DNA of 64,000 nt from Bimastos eiseni (Eukaryota; Annelida; Clitellata; Crassiclitellata; Lumbricidae), in contig OY365822.1 of NCBI GenBank assembly GCA_959347315.1, positions 11,852,755 through 11,916,754 of the forward strand, read 5' to 3'. The number at the start of each line of letters is the position of its first letter. Within the stretch, counting starts at the first letter, position 1. Of this stretch, positions 1 through 10,006 are shown piece after piece. Under the pieces are notes generated by a model, which searched no databases, was not told the origin of the DNA, and worked only from the letters and a program-made list of their open reading frames with translations. The translations under genes were made by a program, and so were the position numbers.

Positions 1-830
1 ACCCTTCGGTGATAGAGTGAAGAAAGAAGGAGAAATGGTTGAATGGGGTACTATGAGGCGAAGGGGAAAAGCAGTGAGGGAACGAACGTGGAGCCCCTCT
101 GAGTGGGGCGCCCAATGTTGGGTAATGAAGAACCGTTCGATGTTAGGGTAAAGGAACATAGAGAGGAACAAAATGATGCACAGAGGGATGGAAAGAGGAA
201 CACATGGTTACTAAGAGGAACATGAAGAGAGAATGTGAGAGAGACAGAGAGAGCTTACCAGGAAGGACAGATTGATGCACTTGGAATGCGGAAAAGGACA
301 GAGAGGGAGGGAGTGATAGGAACAGAGAGACGGACAGGGAAAGGGATGGGGCTAGAGAGATAAAGAGAGACGGGTAAATAGAGCCAGAGAGAGAGAGAGA
401 AAGAGAGAGAAAGAGAGAGAAAGAGAGAGGACAGAGAGGGAGGGACAGAAACAGATAGGACAGAGAGAGGGACGGAGAGAAAGACGGGGAAAGGAACGGA
501 ATGGAGGGACAAGGACAGACGGACACGTAGAGACGGGCATATAGAGAGGCAGAAGCTTACAACGATGGAAAGAGTGATGCATATTGAACGTGGGCAATGA
601 TAGAAAGACAGAGACAGGGTGATAGCGACAAAGAGGGAAAGGGAGGAACAAAGAGGGATAAAAAGAGACAGAAAGGGACAAGGGGATGGACAGGGAGATG
701 GTGGGTGGGTCGGGGTCGTTGTCGTGGTCATTAGGACGTCGGTAGCAACGTCCCAATGATTCGTTAGTCGAAATCGTTAGGCGAAAAGTTCATTATGACG
801 ATCGCAGCAGCGGCATCCCTTATACTCAGA
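1..830. repeat. Purine-rich low-complexity DNA (GA-rich, 143-735)
   Basis: The plus strand is dominated by GAGA, GGGA and GACAGAGA words, with a near-pure GA core at 380-430. No gene is seen. Ser/Leu-rich frames on the minus strand merely translate the repeat. Positions 1-140 and 736-830 show nothing recognisable. Confidence 0.8.
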
Positions 831-1139
831 TATTCCTCCTCCTTCGGGCTCCACTCTTCCTCCTCCTCCTCTTGATCCTCCTCTGCCTCCTCTTGCTTCC
901 ATTCTGTTTTATCTAGTTGCCATAATGCCATTCTTCCTCCAGGAGTCCTTCTGCTTCCATTCCATCTTCTCGTGGGCCTATATTTTCATTCCTTCCTCTC
1001 TTACCTAAATTCCTTCTTCTTTCATTTCCATTCCCTATTCTCTTACTCACACTCCATCCTCTCTCACACGAATTTCATCTTCCCTCATTTTCATTCCATC
1101 TTCTGTCATTTGCGTTCCTTCTTCTTTCCAATTCATTTC

Positions 1140-1322
1140 ATCATTCTCTTACTTCCATTCCATCTTCTCTTACTTCCATTCCATCTTCTCTTACTTCCAT
1201 TCCATCTTCTCTTACTTCCATTCCATCTTCTCTTACCTCCATTCCATCTTCTCTTACTTCCATTCCATCTTCTCTTACTTCCATTCCATCTTCTCTTACT
1301 TCCATCCCATCTTCTCTCACAT
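1140..1322. repeat. 21-bp minisatellite (about 8 copies) inside a TC-rich tract (830-1560)
   Basis: The unit CTTACTTCCATTCCATCTTCT repeats about eight times with one or two changes per copy. Because 21 is divisible by 3, all frames stay open and give spurious proteins such as LLLLPFH repeats. Confidence 0.85.
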
Positions 1323-1579
1323 TCATTCCATATTCTCTTATTTTTATTCCTTTTCCTCCTACTTCTATTGCTTCCTCTCCGACGTTCACTCCTCCTTCTT
1401 TTATTCCATGCCTCTTTATCCACCTCTTACGTACATCAATTCTTGTGTTTTCCCCAATCTTGTAGCCACAGCTCATCTTCCTTTAGCGTCTATTCATATA
1501 TCTCTCGTTTACCTCCTCCCAGCTCTATACCTCTCTCGCTAATTTTCCTTCTTCCTTCTCCTCACAGTGCTATTCAACT

Positions 1580-1719
1580 CAGAGACGGCGATCTCGCTGG
1601 AGAGGTGGGGGACACCCAATGAGAAGGGTAAGATATGTGTGGGGACACACGTAAAACGTGTCCACTCTCTGTAAAGGGGGGTACTTGTCCCCATCGACCC
1701 CCCGGGATCGCCTCCCCTG
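1580..1719. mobile_element. hAT-like MITE, family with CAGAGGCGGCGATC ends
   Basis: It starts CAGAGACGGCGATC and ends GATCGCCTCCCCTG; the ends are inverted repeats at 11 of 14 positions. It is flanked by ATTCAACT and ATTCGAGT, an 8-bp target duplication with 6 of 8 bases matching. It is homologous along its length to 53735-53880. No coding capacity. Confidence 0.72.
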
Positions 1720-1739
1720 ATTCGAGTCATTCACTCAAA

Positions 1740-2440
1740 TCCTCAATCTACGTCCAGAACCCCATAATAATTCTATCCTCATCCTCCTCATTTTTCCTCT
1801 TTTCTTCCTCCTATCGTCGTTATTTTTTCTCCATCGTTTCCGTCGTTCCGTCCCTCCTCTCTTGCCTCTGAATCCTCCTATTGTATTGGCATCTCTCCGA
1901 CTATAGTCGCGTGGAGGATGAACTAGACAGAGGGCGCCTCTTGTCCCCGTTGGCTCCAATTTGGCCAATGAACTTCGACGCGGTCATTAGACGAAGTGGG
2001 AGAAGAAGAGGGACAGCGAGACTCACGCTGTAGAAGAAGCGGACAGACAAGCACAGACGCAGAGGAAGGCAGAGATATAGAACCAGGCATGAACAGGTGA
2101 AGAGGAAGGTACAGAGACCGAACCAGCCAGACATGAACAGAAACAGAGGATGATACAGAGACATAGCCAGTCAGGTATGTACAGATACAGGGAAGGCACC
2201 GATACGGAACCAGTCACAGATGTACAGATAAAGAAGAAGGTAGGAAAGCAGAGAAGCCAGCCATGAGAGTCAGAGATGGAAGAAACAGAATGACAGAGGC
2301 AGTTAGAGACAGAGACAGACGCATACACATGGCTATAGAGCCAGTGACATATGCACAGTCAGTGTTTGTGTTTGTGATAGCGGGCATTTAAATCAGAGTG
2401 ATGTGTGGGTAGAAGAGGTTGGTTGGTCAGATGGGCAGGT
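1740..2440. other. TC-rich tract (1740-1870) then a degenerate GA-rich repeat (2030-2350)
   Basis: From about 2030, words such as ACAGAGAC, GAACCAG and ATGAACAG recur roughly every 50-60 bp, an old decayed tandem repeat. No gene is visible. Confidence 0.5.
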
Positions 2441-2482
2441 GAGGTGGGTAGGTGAGGTGGTTATACAATACAATACAACTGT

Positions 2483-2765
2483 TATTTGATATCGTCATTC
2501 TTGCAGTTCAATTCAGTAGTGCATACACACGCCTCGACGGCGCAATTACGGTTGTACTGCAGAGCAATTGTGCGCGAAGGACTTCCTCAAGGCCTTTATA
2601 CAGTGACTGACGCCTCGACGAGGGTCGAACACGCTCACTCAGCGCACACTGAGCGTTACGCTTTAACCGCTCTAACCGATCAGCCATCGTTCCACACAAG
2701 TTGTAGCTTATATAATATGTGTACATATAAGTATTTAACTGTTTGTGTTTGTGCTCTCGTCACAA
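2483..2765 (-). mobile_element. tRNA-derived SINE (family A)
   Basis: Reading the minus strand, a tRNA-like head has A-box TGGCTGATCGGTTAGAGCGG and a B-box-like GTTCGAcCC-type motif (here GTGTTCGACC). A conserved body follows (AAGTCCTTCGCGCACAATTG, GCGCCGTCGAGGCGTGTG) with an end near ATATCAAAT. Other copies are at 7915, 19277, 26232 and 59368. A further ~65 bp upstream of the head is shared with the 19277 copy. Confidence 0.8.
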
Positions 2766-2870
2766 AAGCTCTAACTAATCGATGTGTGTTTGGGCCACTG
2801 ATGTACAACGATACTGTGGATCAGTCAGATGGCATGTGAGCGAGTCGACCAGACCAGCAACCTATTGGTG

Positions 2871-3112
2871 TAACAGTTTCAGTTTAACGACGCTGTGTGC
2901 TAATAAAGATCATTGGGGTCGCCCTCCTCCTTAATCCAGGCTTGGGACTAGCCCTGTCAGAGTCAAAAGAGCGGTGGAAGAATAGTTGAACTAGATTCAG
3001 TTTAACGACACTCGACACTGTGTGATGGCAAAATAATCAGCGTCGCCCTCCCTCTTTATCCAGTCCTGGGACTGGCACTGCCTGAACTACAAGCAGTGGC
3101 GGAGTTGACTAA
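2871..3112 (+). repeat. Two adjacent copies of dispersed repeat F
   Basis: Copies at about 2871-2966 and 2993-3112 share AGTTTAACGAC, a GTGTGNT segment, GCGTCGCCCTCC and a GGGACTGGCACTG block. Other copies: 51840-51955 (+), 59813-59890 (-), and a weaker one at 42985-43075 (+). The function and class are unknown. Confidence 0.65.
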
Positions 3113-3394
3113 ACGAGCTAGGCAGTGACCAAGTGGACGAATTGGTCAGTAAGTTGGCTTGAGACAGCGGTTGATCTGGGAGAGTGGGAAACCTTGATGG
3201 AGCGGGATTTGACCGATTCTTGGCGTGGCAATGATGGTCCCCTATAGGGGGGTCTAATGACTTTCCGTTGGATCAGTGGGATGATGTCATCGAGAAGCAA
3301 TGGCCAATTTGCCAGTGGTCGTCTCAGTCTCTTTGTCCTCATCTCTCATTTGCCGCTCTCTCATAAAACGGAATCGAACATCGGACATCATTGC

Positions 3395-4170
3395 TGACGC
3401 TCATCCTCCTCGTTCCTACCCACCTCCTCCTCCGCCTGCTGCTGAATCTGTGTCAAGCCATCAACTGGCTTCAGCTTCACTTGCCTCAGCAACATCAGCA
3501 TCGACAGAAGTCGGTGTTTGGATGCAACAGCCTCGCTATGATTTATCAGTCATGGCTGACGACTGCTCCCAATCTTCCTCCTGCTCCTCTTCCTCCTCCA
3601 TTTCCTCCTCTTCCTCCTTCTCCCGCTTCTCCCTTCATCCGTATCCACGCCTCCTCCTCTTCCTCCCATTCCTGCTCCTGATCCTCAACTTCTTCCTCCT
3701 CTTCCTCCACCCTCTTCCCTCTTCTTGCCCTTCTTCCTCCTCTTTTTCCTCTTCTTCATCCACTCCCTCTTCCTCCTATTCCTCATCTTTCTCCTCCTAA
3801 TCTTCTTCCTCTTTTTCTTTTCCTCCTCACAGCTTCCCTTCTCTGCTTCTTTTCCTCCTCCATCTTTTTTTCCTCATCCTCCTTCAGGGTACATTCCTCT
3901 TCAAACCTTCTCCGTCCTCCTCTGACATCTATGTCCCCTTCTCCCAATCCTCTTTCTCCTCTCTCCCTCTCTCCGATGTTTTCTTCTCATCTCAGTTCCG
4001 CGAAACCCTGCATGATCATCTCATTCCAACTGTTCCTCTCTCTCTCTCTCTTCCTTCTTCTCTCTCTTCCCTCCTCTCTCTTCCTTCTTCTCTCTTCCTT
4101 CCTCTCTCTTCCTTCCTCTCTCTTCCTTCCCCTGTCCTTTTCCTCCTCCTTCGCGGGATCTTCTCTTTGT
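3395..4170. repeat. Pyrimidine-rich low-complexity tract (TCC/TTCC)
   Basis: The plus strand is mainly TCCTCC, TTCCTC and TCTCTC words. Frames through it are Ser/Pro/Leu/Phe-rich artefacts. Positions 3113-3394 and 4171-4397 show nothing recognisable. Confidence 0.8.
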
Positions 4171-4396
4171 CCTCCATCCTTATTTCTCGAACGCAGAAAG
4201 GGAAGCCCTATCTATGCTTCGCTAATAAAAGATGCTAATTCCGATGATCTCCATACGATCTCGTCCGAACTTCTTCGAAGAATGACGACGCATCGAACGA
4301 CGAAACGATCGCAACACATTCACCAAAATAAGATCACTTTTGCATTGCTACTGTAGAGCTAACGATGAGCGCATCATTATTAACTGTTATTTGTTT

Positions 4397-4397
<1 letters not shown>

Positions 4398-4444
<47 letters not shown>

Positions 4445-4472
4445 TATTATTATTATTATTATTATTATTATT
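4398..4472. repeat. (AAT)n-(ATT)n inverted trinucleotide array
   Basis: About 15 AAT units run directly into about 10 ATT units, switching at 4443. The two halves are reverse complements and could fold into a perfect hairpin. Confidence 0.9.
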
Positions 4473-4499
4473 TCGCTCGAGGTAGATATCCCTCAAGAC

Positions 4500-5460
4500 T
4501 GGCCTGAGTGGCCTCCTCCTTCTCGTACCTCCTCTCTTCATCCTCCTCGTCGTCTCATCCTCCTCCTCCTCCTCCTTTTATCCTCATCATCCTCTCTTTG
4601 TTTGCCTCGTCCTCTCCTCATCCTCTCCTCCTGCTCCTCCTCCTCTCTTCAAGTGACTGGCGTCCAGTCTCTCGGTGCAAGGCACTAAACGTCTATTTGG
4701 CCGATATCTGCTTACTAGAGAGGAGGAGAAGGAGGAGGAGGAATAGATGGACGTGGAGGGATCGTGTTGTGACGGATCCACCCTAAGGATGATCTGCAGA
4801 TGAACAGCGCCATCCAGCGACCAGATAAGACCGGAAGACGTCTCCAATGATCAAAAGCAGATCAGATGAGAGAGGCTGTAAAAGCAGAAATGAAGAGAGG
4901 AAAGCAATAGAAAAGAGAGGAAGGAAGAGAAGGAGAAGGAAGAGGAGGAGGAGGAGGAGGAGAAGAAAGGGAGGAGGAGAGGGGGGAGGAGGGAGGACAA
5001 GGAGGGAGAAGAAAGGAGGAGGAAAAGAATGAGGAAGAGGGAAAGAAGGAGGATGAATAGATGGAAGAGAAGAAAAGGAGGAGGAAAAAATGAGAAATTG
5101 GTGGAGGAATAGAAAGATGAGAGGTTGTAAAGGTAGAAATGAAGACAGGACGGCAATACAAAGAAGCAAGAGTAGGCGGAAAAGGAGGAGGAGAAAATGG
5201 AGGAGAAAAGGAGGAAGAGAAAGATGGAGGAAAAGGAGGGGGATAAAAAGGAGGACGAGAAAAATGAGGAGAAGATAAGGAGGAAGAGGAAGGAGGAGGA
5301 GGAAATGGAAGTGTTGAAAACGAGGGAGTGGAACATAGTATGAGGAGGATTAAGCGTAGGCGGAGGCGGAGCAGAAGGTGAAGATGGAAAACGCGGAGGA
5401 GAAGGAACGTACAATGAGTAAGAAGTGGAGGAACTGGAAGAGGATAAGACGATAGAAACG
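4500..5460. repeat. TC-rich (4510-4660) to GA-rich (4715-5460) strand-switched low-complexity block
   Basis: Pyrimidines dominate the plus strand up to 4660 and purines (GGA, GAAGAG, GGAGGA) from 4715. No gene. All frames are Arg/Lys/Glu- or Ser/Leu-rich by-products. Confidence 0.8.
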
Positions 5461-5540
5461 AACCAGACGAAGAGTGATCAAACAGACAATTTGTAAGTAA
5501 GGCAAACGGAGGCTTAGAGTAACTTATTTATTTATTCCTA

Positions 5541-5805
5541 AGATTTGATATCGTCCTTCTTCCAACTAATGGTGAACACATTGGTGCGCAGAGCTGAGGA
5601 ACGCAGTTCGATACCCGTATCACTCGCAAGTTTGTCTAGTCATTCTTTCGCTAGGCGGCGGATTTTTAAAATGAGATGTATAACGTAATGGCCTTGAATG
5701 GCTACTGACGGTTAAATTCGACTCCTGTAATAGCTCGCCATCTTTCGGCAATACTGTACTTGTAATCACACTGCGGTTTGTCAGTTTTAAATTAAACGTA
5801 AATTA
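5541..5805 (+). repeat. SINE A 3' fragment (5541-5600, minus) next to dispersed repeat G (5628-5805)
   Basis: TTTGATATCGTCCTTCTTCC is the 3' end of SINE family A in reverse. Repeat G is recognised by GTATAACGTA, CGACTCCTGTAAT, TTTGTAATCA-like and GCGGTTTGTCAGTTT words shared with 7462-7612, 33940-34125 and 40488-40595 (reverse). Confidence 0.6.
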
Positions 5806-5808
5806 TTA

Positions 5809-5844
<36 letters not shown>

Positions 5845-5860
5845 TACATTATTATTATTA

Positions 5861-5909
<49 letters not shown>

Positions 5910-6720
5910 CAGGAACAATGTGGTTGGTGATGATAACAATGATGATATTCTAGATGATAATCATGAAGAGGATGATGATTGTGGTATCGATGATGATGAA
6001 GATGGTGATGATGAAGAGGAAGAGAGAGGTGAAGGACGAAGACAGGAAGGGGTTGAAGGGATGGCGATGACGAGGAGATATAAAATAAAAGGGAAAAGAA
6101 CAGAACAAGAAGGGAATGACGATGACAATGACGACTTATTGGCCATGGAAGAGACGACAATGATGAGGTGAATATGAGGCTAATTAGAATAGGTGTAAAG
6201 GGAGACGGCGAGAGGAGGAAAAGAAATAAGAGAAGGTGGAGGAGGAAGAGTAAAGGAGGTGAAGGAAGAAAAGGAGGCGGAAAGGAAGGAGATGGAAGAA
6301 GAGAGGAAGAGGCAAAAGGAGTAGTAAGGAAGGAGGAGGAAGATTGTGATGAGGACTAAGATTATAAGGAGAAGGAAGAAGAGGAGGAAGAGGGGAATAG
6401 GAAGAGGAGAACGAGGAAGAAGAAAAGGGCGAGGAAGAAGAGGAGGAAGAAGGAAAGGGGTGGAAGAGGGGATATGGTGAAAGGTGAAGAAGAAGCAAAA
6501 GAAGAAGTAGGGGAGAGTTGGATGAGAGAAAATGAAGAGAATATGGCTTGAAGGCAAATGGGTACGAAAAGGAATAGGCGGTCATGGGAGGAGGAAATAG
6601 AGGAGGAGAAAGAAGAAGAGAATCGAAAAAGCAGGCGGTTGAACGAGCAAAAGGAGGAGGAAGAATAAAAAGGCAAGAGGAGAAGAGGCAGAGAAGGAGG
6701 AGAAAGAGAAGTCGAATTGA
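5806..6720. repeat. (ATT)n (5806-5908), GAT-rich (5918-6170) and GGA-rich (6190-6720) low complexity
   Basis: Three adjoining simple-sequence tracts. The Asp-rich and Ser-rich frames in them are artefacts. The ATT run starts exactly at the 3' end of repeat G, suggesting that it grew from that repeat's A/T-rich tail. Confidence 0.8.
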
Positions 6721-6729
6721 AAACGGGGT

Positions 6730-7461
6730 GCTGGATACGTATAGAAGCACAATGTAATTGGAAGCGAGGGAAGAAACCGCGGGCCGAAGAATCCCCCTCC
6801 CATTCGGCCTCTGATGTCATTTTCGGTCTGGCTAATGCTTCGAGTTAGGCGTCGAAATTTTTCCATCTCGTTCCCTGATTGTTCGCCTAATCATCGCCTA
6901 TCATCCATCACCGATATTCCGAGATCGGAATAAAGACGGTCAAAGAAGGTTTGGCAGAATCTTCCCCACTCCAGCCCCCTCTGCCTCCTTCCCTCCGCTA
7001 AAACAAGAACATCGGAACGGTCTTGAGAGCGGATCGCATGTCTGGTGTTTTAGATGTCCGTGGGGCATTGGGACAGGGTGAAGTGACCGATCAACGACTA
7101 ACCACGAGACCCCGATGGCTACTCTGATAGAACCAGGGCCGTCCAGATAGGGGAGGAGGAGGGTCGGGAGGGAATTGCCTCCAATTTCAGGTAGTGGGAT
7201 ATTTTTTGAGTCGTATGGGGAATATCTTGCCTTCCTCACACCTGGATCGGGGAGGAGGGTTCAGCCGCCAACATCCAGTGGGGGTTGACGCCACTGGGGC
7301 GGACCAATGGATAGGAGTCTGTAGGGTGGAGGTCAGAGGGACATTCTTGAAGTGCCTTTATGACCCTACTTGCATAATTGTGGGGAGAGGTTGGGAGGTT
7401 CATCCACTGGCTCTTATTCCAACATCCACAACCAAGTTGGGACATCCCCGGAGAATCGACA
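6730..7461. other. Non-repetitive DNA without recognisable gene
   Basis: Mixed composition with moderately GC-rich parts. Open frames of 99-143 codons exist on both strands, but none shows a domain, and one runs straight into repeat G. I would not annotate a gene here. Confidence 0.4.
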
Positions 7462-7612
7462 AGTCCTTCTTTCGCTTTGCGGCTGGGTTTGTTAAAGTGA
7501 GGCGTATAACGTATTGGTGTCGCCTTGCATGGCTGCCGGCAGCAAAACGCGACTCCTGTGTTTGTAATCATGCTGCGGTTTATCAGTTTAAAATCAAACG
7601 AAAATTATTATT
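7462..7612 (+). repeat. Dispersed repeat G copy
   Basis: It shares GGCGTATAACGTA, the CGACTCCTGTGTTTGTAATC block and GCGGTTTATCAGTTTAAA with the other copies, and again ends in AAATTATTATT. The 3' A/T-rich tail suggests a retroposed element. Confidence 0.65.
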
Positions 7613-7914
7613 ATTACTGTTATAATTTGTAATATTACTATATTATAAGTAGCCGAAGAGAAGTGTGTCAGAAAATAACTCACGAATCGTCGATGTTAGC
7701 ACACAAGATATTAACAACACAAGATTTTGACCCGTTGCGAGCAAAAGGCCTATTGGTGATATGTAAAGTTTCCCACCCCAGTTAGGCCTACTCCTCGACA
7801 GCACACCCAACTGAATGAGGGCGGTGACATGTTTGAAAGTTTAGAAAGGAAGGTCAAGGAGGCATGGGGTACTTACCTCATCGATATATTTTACGTGGGA
7901 TTTACAATACAATA

Positions 7915-8145
7915 AAATACAACTGAAATGTGATATTGCAACTCTTAAAATCAGCTCAGAAGTGCACACACGCCTCGACGGCACAATTGTAATGCAGAGC
8001 AATATTGTGCGCAAAGGACTTGCTCAATGTCCCTACATAATGACTCCTCGGACGAGGGTCGAACCCGCTCACTCAGCGCACACTGAGCGTTACGGGCAAC
8101 AGCTCTAACCAATCGGCCACCGGGTCACGCCGTTATACAACTTCC
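7915..8145 (-). mobile_element. tRNA-derived SINE (family A)
   Basis: On the minus strand: A-box-like GGCCGATTGGTTAGAGCTG, B-box GGGTTCGACC, then the family A body (AAGTCCTTTGCGCACAAT, GTGCCGTCGAGGCGTGTG). It is flanked on the 3' side by ACAATACAAT-type repeats. Confidence 0.8.
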
Positions 8146-8235
8146 CCTTAAATACTTTTTCTTTGCCTAGCAGTTTTACATAGGTTTCTGCAGCTTAATG
8201 ACGCCTAGATGCATTTCTGCATAGTCAAAATTATG

Positions 8236-8275
8236 TCTGCCTGCCTGCCTGTCTGTCTGTCTGTCTGTCTGTTTG
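8236..8275. repeat. (CTGC)n/(CTGT)n tetranucleotide
   Basis: Four CTGC-type and about five CTGT units. The surrounding 8280-8545 shows nothing recognisable. Confidence 0.85.
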
Positions 8276-8547
8276 AGCGTACGCCTGTTCTGTGTCGTTA
8301 GGCCTCACATTGTTTGTCTGCAGTCTGCTCAGTTTCCTCTGTCTTATTCGATTAGTATGCATGTATAGTTAATCGAATACCTGACGTCTTTTCCCCACAA
8401 TGGCGTCCTCCTTCCTAGCGTACATAGGCCTAATTATCTTCTGGACTCTATTACGACTTCGTTTCTTACGCATTCGACAGCGACCCAATTGAAGTTATTA
8501 ACTGCAGCCTAAAGACGCCTGGATTTGCTTCTTTATGTTCGCAGGTG

Positions 8548-8672
8548 GAGGCACTGTAGCCGATTGGCTACAGAGTGCTCTCCTTCTAACGTCCTTGAGT
8601 GTGCGAGGGCCTTGAGCGCACGTCCTTAGCTCACAATTATTGCTCAGCAATTAGACGGCGAAGCTAAATAGA
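8548..8672 (+). mobile_element. Diverged SINE family A copy
   Basis: GTAGCCGATTGGCTACAGAG resembles an A box, and CCTTGAGCGCACGTCCTTAG through GACGGCGAAGCT follows the order of the SINE A body. It is too diverged to delimit exactly. Confidence 0.45.
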
Positions 8673-8737
8673 CGCGAGACGATAATAATAAAAGTAGGTG
8701 GCCGGGTGTAGAGATTTTCGAGCGGTGCATCATCATC

Positions 8738-9088
8738 TGTACCTCTCTCTGTCCCTCCTTTTGTCCCTTCCTCTGTCCCTCTCTCTGTCCATCCTTCTGT
8801 CCCTCCCTCTGTCCCTCCCTCTGTCCCTCCCTCTGTCCCTCCCTCTGTCCCTTTCTCTGTCCCTCCATTTTATCCCTCCCTCTGTCCCTCCCTCTGTCCC
8901 TCCCTCTGTCCCTTTCTCTGTCCCTCCATTTTATCCCTCCCTCTGTCCCTTCCTCTATTCCTTCCTCTGTCCCTCCTTCTGTCTCTCTCTCTGACTCCTT
9001 CTGTCCCTCCCTCTGTCCCTCCCTCTGCCCCTCCCTCTATCCTTCCGTCTGTGCCTCCCTCTGTCCCTCTCGCTGTTCCTCCCTCTGT
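8738..9088. repeat. 12-bp minisatellite CCCTCCCTCTGT (about 28 units)
   Basis: Near-regular 12-bp period. Two stretches around a CCATTTTAT variant repeat almost identically at 8865 and 8925, indicating a ~60-bp duplication inside the array. Frames such as GQREGQREGQ are artefacts. Confidence 0.88.
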
Positions 9089-9240
9089 CCTCTGCCCTGC
9101 TCTGGCTTCTTGCATGCATCCGTCTTGGATCGCCAGCGGGGTCCTCGTCGTCATTCGCCGATCGGTCGCTTAACTAGCGCTGATTCCGATTCATCCTCTG
9201 CCTCTGACCGGTGCACGAACGGATGATGATCGGCTGACGC

Positions 9241-9460
9241 TTACGCTGCTTGCCGAACGGAACATACGGAACACATACGGAACAGCCCGAGCACAGTCGG
9301 AGTTGTCCGAACATAGACGGAACTGTGCCAGTACAGTCGGAGCTGTCCGAACGGATCATACCGAACGCAACCTACCGAACGCATACGGAACATACCTTGC
9401 ACAGAAACCGAACACACACGGAGCAGTCCGAGCACAGACGGAATAGTCCGAGCGCATGAC
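9241..9460. repeat. Degenerate tandem repeat of CGGAAC / GTCCGAACA words
   Basis: ACGGAAC, GTCCGAGCACAG and GTCCGAACATAGACGGAA recur about every 25-30 bp with heavy decay. It lies just upstream of the proposed Ig-gene promoter region. Confidence 0.6.
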
Positions 9461-9469
9461 GGCTGTTTC

Positions 9470-9942
9470 AAAGGGCTGCGATACTTCCCGTTACCTATTA
9501 TGGCCTCGGATTGCGACGCACAAACTCAGAGAGAATACGACGTGCAGAGAGCAAGATGAACAGACACACAAAGACTGACAGACTCAGACTGAGGAACGGA
9601 CAGACAAGATAGACAAGTCTCTAATCGTAGCACCCACAAACAAACTGACACATACAGAGAGACAGTCAAGCAGGCTGACACAGCTTCTCAGGGAGTTAGC
9701 ATCTGGCAGACGGAACCCGTAGGTGAATGCGCCTATCGGACGGGCGGACGATCATTCGAAGGGCGGACTACACAAAGGAGACACGGACGGAGGACCTTGT
9801 TCGCGAGGGGCAACTCTGTTGAACCGACCAGGAGAGGGCTGGAGACAGCGTCGCCTTGACGGACGAGAGTTCGGTGACCGTGTTGGAGCTGGAATTCGTC
9901 TGGTATCGATTGGAAATCGAACTGAATCACCGATAGACGATT
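9470..9942 (+). other. Probable 5' UTR and promoter region of the Ig gene
   Basis: This stretch lies immediately upstream of the proposed start ATG. It is unique-looking, CpG-containing and contains no microsatellite. No TATA box or initiator is convincing. It follows a degenerate CGGAAC/GTCCGA repeat at 9241-9460. The transcription start cannot be placed by eye. Confidence 0.3.
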
Positions 9943-10006
9943 ATGCCTTCTACCGGATCGATAGCATTGATCGCTCTAACACTGACAGCAGTTCGATTTC
10001 GGTTGG
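9943..10006 (+). CDS. Ig gene exon 1 (signal peptide)
   Basis: ATG is followed by a short polar stretch and the hydrophobic run SIALIALTLTAV, then the exon ends in a single G before a good donor (GTAAGC). This is phase 1 and supplies the G for the split Gly codon completed at 24172. A phase-1 signal-peptide exon is the usual arrangement for Ig-superfamily genes. The intron to exon 2 is 14.2 kb. Two arginines follow the hydrophobic core, so the cleavage site is not obvious. Alternative first exons nearer to 24 kb were looked for and none fitted. Confidence 0.55.

Noticed and set aside
972..1622. 216-codon Leu/Pro/Phe-His repeat frame
   Set aside because: It spans the 21-bp minisatellite and runs into a MITE; no protein features.
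7194..7625. 143-codon frame (plus) and 111-codon frame (minus)
   Set aside because: No domain, and the end runs through repeat G into an ATT tract.
8644..9154. Gln-Arg-Glu-Gly repeat frames
   Set aside because: 12-bp minisatellite with period divisible by three, so open by construction.
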